From Thermoflexus hugenholtzii (GTDB lineage: Bacteria; Chloroflexota; Anaerolineae; Thermoflexales; Thermoflexaceae): a stretch of DNA of 64,000 bases. The stretch spans positions 186,001-250,000 of the forward strand of contig NZ_CP076326.1 of the NCBI RefSeq assembly GCF_018771565.1, read 5' to 3'. This document shows, piece by piece, positions 9,983 through 21,043 of the stretch. The stretch's first letter is position 1, and the number at the start of each line of letters is the position of its first letter. The notes under the pieces were generated by a model. That model searched no databases and had not been told where the DNA came from. It saw only the letters and a list, made by a program, of their open reading frames with translations. The translations under genes and the position numbers were made by a program.

Positions 9983-10091
9983 TGGGTGGGGGCGGAAGTG
10001 AAGAACGGCAGTAGCGGGTTGGAATTGAGACAGACTGATAACTCAATCACATTTTTGTCCATACCATCGTGGTGAACTTCCTGGAGGTGAC

Positions 10092-11237
10092 TTGCGAGTT
10101 TGTTATTTTGGGACATACCAGGCCAACTATACTCGCAATCGAAAGATGATAGAAGGGCTGCGGCGCAACGGGGTAGAGGTCATTGAGTGCCACGAGCCCT
10201 TATGGTTTGGTACTGATGATCGAGTGCAAGCTGCCAGCGGGGGGTGGATACGTCCCTCTTTTTGGTTGCGAATTATGAAAGTTTATTGCCGTCTTCTGCG
10301 TAAGTATTGGAGTGTTGGCGTTTACGATGTAATGGTGCTCGGTTATCCGGGGCAGTTGGATGTCCCTTTAGCCAGAGTGCTGACTTGGTTAAATAGAAAG
10401 CCCCTTGTATTGGATGTGCTGATGTCTATTTACCTCATTGCTCAAGAACGAGGACTCACTGCACATAATCCATGCACCAGCTGGCTGATTTATGGCTTGG
10501 AGAAGATATCCTGTCTGTTGCCAGATTTGTTAATTCTGGATACAGAGGACTATGTGGCATGGTTTCAGAAAAAATATAAAGTCGATTCCTCTCGGTTCCG
10601 TTTAATACCTCTCGGAGCAGACGACAGGGTGTTCCAGCCGGCATCTATCGAGAGGGATGATGGTCTATTTCGAGTCCTCTATTATGGTTCTTTCATTCCT
10701 AATCATGGAATAAAATATATTATTGAAGCGGCAAGAATCTTATGCAACGAAACTGACATCTACTTTGAATTAATTGGTGATGGTCCAGAAAAGGCAGCGG
10801 CAGTAGCCCTGGCACGTCAATATAATCTCACCAATGTGACCTTTGATGATTGGATGGATCAGGAGGAACTGGTAAGTCGGGCTGCTAGAGCTGATGTAAT
10901 CCTCGGTAGTTTCGGCACCACACCACAATCTCTTATGACAGTACAGAATAAAATCTATGAAGGGCTGGCAATGGGAAAACCTGTTATCACGGGCGATTCT
11001 CCAGCTGTGCGGCGGGTGTTGATTCATGGTGAGCATGTTTATCTGTGCGAAAGGGAGAATCCTTTAGCCTTAGCAGAGGCCATACGTACGTTAAAAAGGG
11101 ACCAAAAGTTGCGCCAATACATCTCTCAAAAAGGACATCATTTATACCTTGAAAGGTTCACACCACGCGTGCTTGGCTTTCAATTCAAGTGTTATTTAGA
11201 AGATTTGTTGTCATCACAGAAAAGAGAGTTTGCCTAA
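10092..11237 (+). CDS. glycosyltransferase family 4 (GT-B fold)
   Basis: A 381-residue cytoplasmic or membrane-associated glycosyltransferase. The N-terminal domain (MRVCYFGTY, residues 1-9) and C-terminal domain (RVLYYGSFIPNHGIKYIIEA, then ELIGDGPEK near residue 230) show the GT4 layout. The nucleotide-sugar E-x7-E region shows as KIYEGLAMGKPVI near residue 300. The start is TTG directly after GGAGGTGA, which decides it over later candidates. It probably transfers a hexose to a lipid-linked oligosaccharide; substrate unknown. It is the first intact gene after the broken lyase. Confidence 0.82.
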   Translation: MRVCYFGTYQANYTRNRKMIEGLRRNGVEVIECHEPLWFGTDDRVQAASGGWIRPSFWLRIMKVYCRLLRKYWSVGVYDVMVLGYPGQLDVPLARVLTWLNRKPLVLDVLMSIYLIAQERGLTAHNPCTSWLIYGLEKISCLLPDLLILDTEDYVAWFQKKYKVDSSRFRLIPLGADDRVFQPASIERDDGLFRVLYYGSFIPNHGIKYIIEAARILCNETDIYFELIGDGPEKAAAVALARQYNLTNVTFDDWMDQEELVSRAARADVILGSFGTTPQSLMTVQNKIYEGLAMGKPVITGDSPAVRRVLIHGEHVYLCERENPLALAEAIRTLKRDQKLRQYISQKGHHLYLERFTPRVLGFQFKCYLEDLLSSQKREFA

Positions 11238-11600
11238 CAGCTCTTGTACTTTCTTTAAGATTTGGCCTCCAATTTTTACAATTTGGTCGTGATATTCTTT
11301 GGAATGATGGGGCATGCATCGTTCTGGTTGCACTTTCCTCAACTATCCAGGGCACTATAGAAGCAGTTCGCTCACATGCAATGGCGATGCTCTTAGATTA
11401 TCTCATAATTCGTCTTGTCACTAAGATAAGTCTTAATGAATTTGTTTTGCGCTTACCAGCGTCCATTTCCGATGTGGGCGTAATTTTGGGGTTGGTATTC
11501 GATTTCTGATGAGTCTTGCTATTGTTTTTGTGGCTCTTGTCCCTGGTTATGTATGCTTCGAAGCTCATCAAAGGTTTAATCATCCGCTTTTATGAGGTGG
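11238..11600 (+). pseudogene. possible remnant of a membrane protein
   Basis: Between the GT4 gene and the MITE, short hydrophobic stretches appear in successive frames (for example LVFDF followed by SLAIVFVALVPGYVCF). They resemble the middle of polytopic membrane proteins such as the one at 3495. No continuous frame or start is visible. Read as decayed coding sequence; non-coding DNA is an alternative. Confidence 0.25.
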
Positions 11601-11740
11601 GGTTTCGGTTTGGAAAGTGATTGCTCTTGGTTTGGGTTGGCTTGAGTTATCTTTTATATTAACGCTAAGCTTGAGGCAGATCTGGTAAGTGACAGGTTTT
11701 GGACTTTTTCTGGCTGGGACGATTATCTGCCTAAAACAAC

Positions 11741-11854
11741 TAGGACTTACGCAGTTGGCAGGAAGGGAGCCCCACATATGGCGAGTGATCGCCCAAAACG
11801 CCCCATATATGGCGGTGGGAATGACTCAGTTGGGCCCCAACTGCGTAACTCCTA
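11741..11854 (+). mobile_element. 114-bp MITE, copy 1
   Basis: The ends TAGGACTTACGCAGTTGG and, read inward from the right, TAGGAGTTACGCAGTTGG are near-perfect inverted repeats. The sequence is the reverse complement of the copy at 24914-25027, same length and essentially identical. It has no coding capacity. The flanks (ACAAC and GACGA) do not match, so no target duplication survives here. It lies at the border between a membrane-protein remnant and a transposase remnant. Confidence 0.8.
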
Positions 11855-11873
11855 GACGAGTTCGTCATCATAG

Positions 11874-12212
11874 ATGGAAGGTCTCATGATTTGGAAGGAC
11901 GGGCAAATACTTCCTTTTAATCTTTCAGAGGGGGACAAAGTGATCGCAGACCAGGCGTACCCATGCGACGAATGGGAGGAAGAGATGAGAAGGGAAGGGA
12001 TAGGGTGGGAACCTATCCGGCGGAGGGGAAGTCGAAGGGATCCAGGGGAAGAAATGGAGGCTTGGAAGAGGAGAGCCAAGAAGGTATTGGAAATGCTTAG
12101 GCTTTACTTGGGCAAAAGGGTTCAAGCGGTGACATCGAGAGGGTTTTTGCTGAAGATCAGGATGGCGATGATCAGTTACAATTTGCACCGTATCTTTTGT
12201 CCTGTCTTTTAA
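11874..12212 (+). pseudogene. C-terminal transposase fragment (IS982/IS5-like DDE type)
   Basis: A 112-residue remnant with KVIADQAYPCDEW (second catalytic Asp region), the basic GWEPIRRRGSRRD stretch, and VQAVTSRGFLLKIRMAMI...NLHRI at the end, a layout of DDE transposases of the IS982 or IS5 groups. The segment that should contain the catalytic Glu looks deleted (KVLEMLRLYLGKR). No N-terminal half is present. Confidence 0.6.
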
Positions 12213-12290
12213 AGTAGCAATTTGGGTTATAAATAATAAATTTTGACCAATATGTGTATTTTGATCATTTAATAGGAGAATGCTAGTTCC

Positions 12291-13204
12291 ATGCTCATGA
12301 ATTCTACGAATTTGCCTTTGGTTTATGTGATAGTACTTTCTTGGAATAACTGTTCGGAGACAATAAATTGTTTGGATTCTGTGAATAAATTAAGCTATCC
12401 TAATAAGCGCATTTTATTAGTGGACAACGGTTCTCAAGATGGGACGCCTCAGACCGTCGCCGCAATCTTCCCTAATATTGAAATAATTGTTAACGATGAG
12501 AATCTTGGCTTCGCAGCAGGCTGTAATGTGGGACTGCGGTATGCGCTGGAAAATGGAGCTGAGTTTGTTTTTCTCCTGAACAATGATACTGAGGTGTCTT
12601 CTGATGCACTTGATCATTTGATCGCAGCGATGGGACCTGGTATAGGTATGGCTGCTCCGAAGATTTATTATGCACATGCTTCACAACCTATTATCTGGTC
12701 AATAGGTGGTAAGTGTCATCCTGTGACTCTTGAGAAAATAGGTGATGCTCGTGGTCAGATAGACAGAGGGCAGTGGAACCAAGTTTTAGAACGTGACTAT
12801 TTAGTCGGATGTGCGGTGTTAATTTCCCGCAAGTTGTTAGAAACTGTTGGTCTGTTTGACGAAAGTTTCTTTATGTACTATGAGGACTCAGATCTATCAT
12901 TACGAGCAAGGCGCCAAGGATTCAAGCTACTATTCGTTCCCAATGCTCATGTTTGGCATAAAGTGGCTCTAAGTAGCGGAGGGAGTGATACCCCAAACGA
13001 ACGATACTGGATGGCTCGCAGCAGTATTTTATTCTTTTACAAACATGTGAAAGGACTCCGTTGGCTGGTCATAGTGCCTTACCGGGTTGGGAGTGCTATC
13101 AAGACGTTAATTCGACTACTCTGGCGGAAACGATGGGATGCTGCCCTCGCTTATTGCCGGGGATTGCGAGATGGGTTGATCGATGTATGGCGGAGGGTTT
13201 CCCA

Positions 13205-13217
<13 letters not shown>
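12291..13217 (+). CDS. glycosyltransferase family 2, rhamnosyltransferase-like
   Basis: A 308-residue GT-A enzyme. YVIVLSWNN at residues 11-19, LLVDNGSQDGT near residue 44 and LNNDTE near residue 98 (DxD-type metal site) mark family 2. GLFDESFFMYYEDSDLSLRA near residue 190 contains the ED motif typical of rhamnosyl- and galactofuranosyltransferases. The ATG follows AATAGGAGA by about ten bases. It overlaps the next gene by 13 bp. It adds a sugar to a growing surface polysaccharide in the cytoplasm; the specific sugar is unknown. Confidence 0.85.
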
Positions 13218-16221
<3,004 letters not shown>

Positions 16222-16246
16222 CAAGAGGCAGACTTTAAGACTAAGA

Positions 16247-16673
16247 AGTAGTGGTAAAATAGATGGTGAAGCACAACACATCATCGGACGTGAGTGCTCT
16301 GATTGAAGAAGCAACCCTCTACTGCCGCGCCCGATGCCAGCGCCCGAACATCGTCTGCAACGGATACAATGACTTCAAAAGTCCCAAATATCGCTGCCAG
16401 GACTGCGGCGCCCGTTGGATCTTGAAACCAAAGGGCGCTACACGGGAGAACAAAAATAGCTTATCTTACGAATTTACCTGGAAAGAGCTTGCGTAAGGTC
16501 GATTCAACACCTTTTCAGCGTCTCCTGCTCTACTCTGATGGCTTGGATTAAAAAAGTTCAGAGTTTGCCTGCGTTGAGCGAGACTCCGGCGGCGGCATAT
16601 CCGGATGATGGATTGGGGTCGGATGAGATGGGGAGTTTTGTTTGCTTTATCACTGAATTCTTGACCACTACCC
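16247..16673 (+). mobile_element. decayed IS1-family element
   Basis: Ends read AGTAGTGGTAAAA on the left and GGGTAGTGGTCAA inward from the right. The borders are GACTAAGA (16239-16246) and GACTAAGT (16674-16681), an 8-bp duplication with one change. Inside, 16263-16496 keeps an InsA-like zinc ribbon (NGYNDFKSPKYRCQDCGAR). Near 16540-16650 a frame retains WIKKVQSLP and DEMGSFV, matching the InsB DEMWSFV motif. A short relic, not active. Confidence 0.65.
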
Positions 16674-16710
16674 GACTAAGTCAGTAAATTCCAATAATAG
16701 AGCCTGAAAT

Positions 16711-17652
16711 ATGTCCGTGAATATTCAATTAGAAGTAGTTAATTGCGATTTATGTGGCTCCAATAATTCAATAATCTTTTATACTTTAGAAGATACATTA
16801 TATCATATACCTGGTAAATTTACCTTCCATCTCTGTGAAGGTTGTGGCTTGATTTATCTTAATCCTCGTCCTTCTTCAAAATCTATAGAATTTTTATATC
16901 CTCCTGCTTACTATAATTCATTTCTTTTGCCAATCAATCGAGAGGATATCCCTATTATGCGTTGGATGCGCCAGCGCAAGATAGCTAAACGGCGTCGTCT
17001 TATAGAACATTATAGCGGTCTTAAAAGAGGCGTCTTGTTGGATGTGGGTTGTTCAACGGGTCTTTTCTTAAATGAGATGTCAAGAGCGGGCTGGGAAGTA
17101 AGGGGAGTAGAGCCTGTTAAGTTTGTAGCTGATTTCGCTCGTCAACACTTTGGCCTCAATGTCTTTAATGGCTTCTTGGAAGAAGCCCCATTTATCCCAG
17201 AATCATTTGATGTGATAACTTTTTGGGATGTTTTAGAACATACATTCTCGCCTAAAAGTACTTTGACAAGGGCGTCTGTTCTTTTGCGCAGTAACGGTTT
17301 GTTGGCTATAAGTATACCTAACTGGGATAGCTTGGAGCGAAGACTCTTCGGCCCTTATTGGCAAGGTCTAGATCCTCCAAGGCACTTCTTTGTCTTTACA
17401 CGCAAGACGCTTATCGATTTGCTTGACCACACAGGCTTTCACATTGTGGACTGGAGATGTGAAGTGTCTGGATACTTTTCTTTTGTCCTTAGTCTAGAAA
17501 GAATGATAGGGTCTAAAAATCGGCATCTCGCGCATATTTTGAGAGAGTTAGTTAACATACCAGGCATGCGTTTACCGTTTGAACCCATGTTCATGTTGCT
17601 CAACTGGCTGAAGAAAGGTTCTACCATTTTTGTATTTGCGAGGAAGAAATGA
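16711..17652 (+). CDS. zinc-ribbon plus SAM methyltransferase (Methyltransf_23-like)
   Basis: 313 residues. The N-terminal ribbon has two CxxC knuckles (CDLCG near residue 13; CEGCGLIYLNPRP near residue 44), followed by a class I methyltransferase domain (LLDVGCSTGLFL motif I; VITFWDVLEHTFSP motif IV). This two-part layout is common in O-antigen and sugar methyltransferases. The stop overlaps the start of the next methyltransferase (ATGA). Very AT-rich compared with the core genes of the window. Confidence 0.8.
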   Translation: MSVNIQLEVVNCDLCGSNNSIIFYTLEDTLYHIPGKFTFHLCEGCGLIYLNPRPSSKSIEFLYPPAYYNSFLLPINREDIPIMRWMRQRKIAKRRRLIEHYSGLKRGVLLDVGCSTGLFLNEMSRAGWEVRGVEPVKFVADFARQHFGLNVFNGFLEEAPFIPESFDVITFWDVLEHTFSPKSTLTRASVLLRSNGLLAISIPNWDSLERRLFGPYWQGLDPPRHFFVFTRKTLIDLLDHTGFHIVDWRCEVSGYFSFVLSLERMIGSKNRHLAHILRELVNIPGMRLPFEPMFMLLNWLKKGSTIFVFARKK

Positions 17653-18398
17653 ACTTTAGGTTCCGCTTGACAAGAAAAAGTGGCGAAAGATCACCTCTGA
17701 TCATCCCTGAATGGTTTAGAAGGCGGATTGAACCAGACACTTTTGCAATTTACGACTTTGTTAAAGAAGCTTCCCGGTCAATTGCCCCGGGTTCTTGGGT
17801 GTTGGATGCTGGGGCTGGTCAAGGGCGGTTTAAGCCAGACTTTGTGCATACACGTTATGTGGGCGTTGATCTTGCTGTTGGTGACCCTTCTTGGGACTAT
17901 AGTAATCTTGATGCTATTTGTGACTTAAGGAACTTACCATTTCCTTCAGAGGTGTTTAATGCTATATTGTGTATCCAAGTGTTAGAGCACATCCAGGATC
18001 CTTTGGAAGTTCTGAGGGAATTTAAGCGTGTTCTTCAGCCAAATGGGTTATTGTTTCTTTCAGTACCTCAGAGTTGGCCAAAACATCAAAAGCCTTTTGA
18101 TTTTTATCGTTATACATCGTTCGGATTGCACTATTTATTAGAAAAAGCGGGTTTTAACGTTTGTTCTATAAGGCCAATCGGGGGATATTTCTGGCTTCTT
18201 TCTTTTCAACTGCAAAACATTGATTATTGGATTTTCTCAAGGAATAACAAAAAACGACCACTTAATTGGCCCATCAGAGCTCTTCTAGTGTTGCTTTTTC
18301 AGATCATATTTCCAATTATTTTATACTATTTAGACAAATTAGATCAAATTAGAGATGAAACTATAGGATATCTTTGTGTTGCGAACAAGCCCTCATAG
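17649..18398 (+). CDS. SAM-dependent methyltransferase (Methyltransf_11-like)
   Basis: 249 residues with WVLDAGAGQGRFKPDF (motif I), YVGVDLAVGD, and ILCIQVLEHIQDP (motif IV). It ends in a hydrophobic helix region (LLVLLFQIIFPIILYYLDKL), so it probably sits on the membrane. Starts by ATGA overlap with the preceding methyltransferase, so the two are co-translated. Likely modifies a lipid-linked sugar; substrate unknown. The following IS nest begins 50 bp after its stop. Confidence 0.75.
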   Translation: MNFRFRLTRKSGERSPLIIPEWFRRRIEPDTFAIYDFVKEASRSIAPGSWVLDAGAGQGRFKPDFVHTRYVGVDLAVGDPSWDYSNLDAICDLRNLPFPSEVFNAILCIQVLEHIQDPLEVLREFKRVLQPNGLLFLSVPQSWPKHQKPFDFYRYTSFGLHYLLEKAGFNVCSIRPIGGYFWLLSFQLQNIDYWIFSRNNKKRPLNWPIRALLVLLFQIIFPIILYYLDKLDQIRDETIGYLCVANKPS

Positions 18399-18491
18399 GC
18401 ATTGAGCTCATCGTCCAGAAACCTCCTTGTCCAGGTGGGGTTGATGGAGTAGGAGTTACGCAGTTGGCCGTGTCTTCCTTTCCGTGCCATC

Positions 18492-18835
18492 ATGATAGCC
18501 GGTCGAACCCCACTCCGGCCCGGGGAGGCCAGGCCGATGAATCCACCCCCGCTGGACCAGCCCGATGCCCGGAAGATGGATCGGATGACGGATCCTTGGA
18601 GCGGCCAGCATCCGCGGGTGGTCCAGGGGATGGCGCTTTGGACCTTGCTCTGGACGGAGGGGAAGGCCCTCCTTCCCTGGGACTTTCGGGTGGAGGACCA
18701 ACCCCAGGGCAGGAAGACCCCAAACGAGCCCTTTCAAGCGATGCGGCGGAAAGCCCGGGAGCGGGGTTTTACACCCGAGTATGTGCTGATGGATAGTTGG
18801 TATGCGTCTTTGAAGAATCTGAAACTCATTGCCTC
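18492..18835 (+). pseudogene. IS701/IS4-like transposase fragment
   Basis: Keeps DEST in one frame, then after a +1 change DARKMDRMTDPWSGQHPRVV, LWTEGKALLPWDFRVED, and FTPEYVLMDSWYASLKNLKLI. The last carries the DSWY motif with the second catalytic Asp, as in IS701-type and cyanobacterial IS4-like transposases. The reading is cut at the boundary of the inserted IS1-like element, and the catalytic Glu region is not found beyond it. Confidence 0.65.
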
Positions 18836-19426
18836 GGTAGTCACCCCCTAAGGTATTGGTGATGTGGGAAGGTCAAGCATTCCTCCCAGGTCCAGATGGG
18901 GTCGGTCCACCCGATGGCCATAGCCGGCGTCCGCGGCCGACCCCGCCCCTCCGGCAGGCCCTCCCCCGCTTCCCGCAAGGCCCGATGCGGCCGCAGCCCG
19001 TTAGGCTCAAACCCACAGAGGATCACCCGCGCATCCCAGGTCTCTACCGTCTTCGCAAAGGCGTGGGTCTTACGCCTCAGCGCGTTCAACCGATCGCGCA
19101 GCACGCCGTTCCATCGTTCCTCATGCACCGGATCGGGACCATCCACCGCCTCTTCCAGAACCGGACGCACTTCCACGCGCACCATCCGGCCCCGATGACG
19201 GCGCTGGACGGCCTGAATCCACCCCACCCCGGGCGTGGGCGCCCGGGGCGGACGCCCCCGCTTTCCCGTCGGTTGCGCGTCCCGGTCGATGCGGCCAACC
19301 GCCCGACGATCGACGGGCCGACCATCGTGGATCCCAACCACTCCTCTCTGGCCCTGTGTGCGCTGGCGGGTCTGCGCCACCACGCCCGCCGAGGCGGCCG
19401 GATCTCCAGCCTCTGGACACTTTTTT

Positions 19427-20285
19427 GAACTCATCTCAAAACTCCGGTGTCCGGTTGGAGTATACTCTGTCTCTGGACAACCTGCCTGGGAGGGGAAGGC
19501 CGATGGGGTTTCAGGAGCTAACCGATGAGCAGTGGGCTTTCATTGCGCCCTTCCTGCCGCCCAGGGCCAAAACCGGAAGACCTCGGGCGGATGACCGCAA
19601 GGTCCTCAACGGGATCCTGTATGTGCTGGTTACAGGCTGCCGGTGGTGCGATATGCCCCGCCCATATGGCGCCTATCAGACTGCCTGGCGGCGGTTTCGG
19701 GAACTTCAGGAAAAGGGGGTCTGGCACCAGATCCTGCAAGCCCTTCTGGACTGGGGGTATACGCTGGGGAAGGTGAAGGTGGAGGCGGTGGCGGTTGATT
19801 CCACGCTGGTGGAGGCGAAAAAAGGGGGGAAGGTGTAGGAGTAGATGGGCATAAGAAGCGAAAAGGGACGAAAGTGCACGTTTTGGTGAATGAAGATGGG
19901 CTTCCCTTGAGTGTGGTGGTGGGGCCTGGGAATGAGCACGATCGTCGTCGGTTGGAGGAGGTGCTGGGGGGCTTGCGGGTGAAGAAGAGCGGGAGGGGGC
20001 GGGCGCGGACGCGGCCGAAGGTGATATATGCGGATGCGGCCTATGATGCGAAGGCGATTCGGGAGGGGTTGCGGCGGCGGGGGAAGGGAACCCGAGGGGG
20101 AAAGCGGGCGTTCCGGCGTCGGAAGGCCGATCGGAAGGCTCGAAGCAGCGTGGAGCGGTTCTTCGGATGGCGGAAAGGGGGGTTCCGAAGGCTGACGGTT
20201 CGGCACGAAAGGCGGCTTGCCACCTTCCTGGCCTTCGTCCTCCTCGCCGGCTTCCTCATCGCCTGGAGAATTTTGAGATGAGTTC
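19427..20285 (+). mobile_element. IS5-family element (IS427-like), 859 bp
   Basis: Perfect 15-bp inverted repeats GAACTCATCTCAAAA at both ends. Flanked by TTT on each side, consistent with the 2-4 bp duplications of this group. Length and two-frame organisation are those of IS5/IS427 elements. The innermost and probably youngest layer of this nest. Confidence 0.88.
19503..20281 (+). CDS. IS5-family transposase, two frames (possible programmed frameshift)
   Basis: Frame one opens at ATG 19503 with ELTDEQWAFIAPFLPP, GRPRADDRKVLNGILYVL and AVAVDSTLV (first Asp), ending at 19838. Frame two reads GVGVDGHKKRKGTKVHVLV, VIYADAAYDAKAI (second Asp) and SSVERFFGWRKGGFRRL (Glu). The switch is -1 and falls at a run of six A then six G (19818-19829), a classic slippage context for this IS group. 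If slippage works, the fused protein of about 260 residues is complete and catalytic residues are intact. Confidence 0.75.
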
Positions 20286-20840
20286 TTTGACAAACGACCG
20301 GAAGGCATCCACCTCGACCTCGCTCCGATGCCGGTCGTGGACCCGGACCTCGGTGAGGGCCTCGGCGTGTCGGGCCGCCGCCCGCCGCCACCACCGGATG
20401 GTCCCCACCGGGTGGCCGGTGATCGCTTCAGCGGCGCTCAGGCTCCCCCGGCGCATCCCCACCAGCAGGGTGCGTGCCACTTCCGTCGGGGCGGCGCGCC
20501 AGCGATCCATCGGCGTGCCCAGGGTGGGGCCGAAGGAGTGTCCGCCGTTTCGGCACACCCAACGGGGCTGTCCGCCCTGGCTGCCGTTCTGGATCCCGTA
20601 GGTGGCCCCACGGCGAGGGCAGGGAGGGTTCTGGGGATGGGGCTTTCGATTCATCGGGCCCACCTCCGTCGGAATCTGGCCCCGATGATACCACCGAGCA
20701 CGACTCAGGGGAGCAACTACCGAACCCTTAGCTCCAAGGGGGTTCATCTGGATGTTTCAGACGATCTGCTGAGACAGGGACGCGGCATATGAGGCGACAA
20801 ATGACCTGGAGAGGACCAGTATGTCCTCCACCCAACTGCG

Positions 20841-20919
20841 TAACCCTTTTGGATTATTGGTTAGACAAGTATTTTGGGAGCATGTAACCCCTATAGATTA
20901 TTGATTAGACGAGCATTTA
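20841..20919 (+). repeat. two 35-bp direct repeats upstream of the surface-protein promoter
   Basis: The units start at 20841 and 20885, 44 bp apart, and agree at about 28 of 35 positions (shared core GATTATTG-TTAGAC-AG). The second unit covers the -35 box of the predicted promoter. Could be an operator pair about four helical turns apart, or a chance duplication next to the IS end. Confidence 0.5.
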
Positions 20920-20929
20920 AGGCTATAAT
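20901..20929 (+). promoter_or_regulatory. sigma-70-type promoter for the secreted repeat protein
   Basis: TTGATT and TATAAT separated by exactly 17 bp. It would start transcription near 20936 and give a leader of about 108 nt before the ATG at 21044. Confidence 0.65.
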
Positions 20930-21043
20930 TTAAGCGACTATTTAGCATATTTAAGAAAGGAGGTGGTTATAGGTAAACAGGCGGAAAAGTCATCAACTTA
21001 ATCATAAACATCTTTACTTAAACTCAAAAACAGGAGGTTAAAA
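20930..21043 (+). promoter_or_regulatory. 5' leader with an orphan perfect Shine-Dalgarno
   Basis: AAAGGAGGT at 20956-20964 is a full match to the 16S tail, but no start codon follows at usable distance. A second site, CAGGAGG near 21031, serves the real ATG. The first could be a ribosome standby site or the remains of a lost leader peptide. Confidence 0.4.

Larger units (their letters stand above)
5978..10001 (+). pseudogene. heparinase II/III-like polysaccharide lyase, broken by two independent insertions
   Basis: Removing the insertions (6293-8783 plus one target copy; 9533-9982 plus one target copy) leaves a gene-like reading of about 1.1 kb ending in TGA at 9999. The 3' part has SDKIVFRDGWSPD and LRFTGWHRYKAT followed by RSLFQNKRIPRENLNG. 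I associate this layout with heparinase II/III-like lyases, which cleave uronate-containing polysaccharides; that assignment is from memory and tentative. Besides the insertions there are in-frame TAG codons at 9172 and 9499, both readable as Gln CAG after a C-to-T change. The two halves also differ by one frame at the first insertion site. Length is far below a full lyase, so it was probably already truncated. Not functional as it stands. Confidence 0.6.
18841..20654 (-). pseudogene. IS1-like transposase, split by IS5
   Basis: The N-terminal half starts at ATG 20654 and has CPRRGATYGIQNGSQGG, an HTH-like segment and EVDAFRSFVK. The C-terminal half has KRGRPPRAPTPGVGWIQAV, HEERWNGVLRDRLNAL, RKTHAFAK and a final TPAMAIGWTDPIW. 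The halves lie on either side of the IS5 insertion and are not in the same frame after its removal. The middle is also shorter than in copy C, so this gene had further lesions. Confidence 0.7.
18836..20721 (-). mobile_element. IS1-like element (copy B), interrupted by IS5
   Basis: Left end GGTAGTCACCCCC and right end, read inward, GGTAGTTGCTCCCC, matching copy A at 9533. Excluding the IS5 insertion it is about 1.0 kb. The 8 bp on each side differ, so the target duplication has been lost, probably through deletion of adjacent host-element DNA. Confidence 0.75.
18450..20847 (+). mobile_element. remnant of IS701-like element, outermost shell of a three-level nest
   Basis: Bounded by TAGGAGTTACGCAGTTGG at the left and CCAACTGCGTAACCCT at the right. 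These are the same terminal repeats as the 114-bp MITE, with a decayed right tip. No target duplication is visible. Only the 5' part of its transposase remains on the left. About 125 bp of unassigned sequence lies between the inner element and the right end. Confidence 0.6.

Noticed and set aside
13061-13204. Upstream extension of the second GT4 gene
   Set aside because: Would overlap the GT2 gene by more than 150 bp; the ATG at 13205 has a proper ribosome site and the family N-terminus.
18841-20654. Programmed frameshift joining the two halves of IS1-like copy B
   Set aside because: The offset after removing IS5 is not the -1 expected for IS1, and the middle is deleted relative to copy C, so mutation explains it better.
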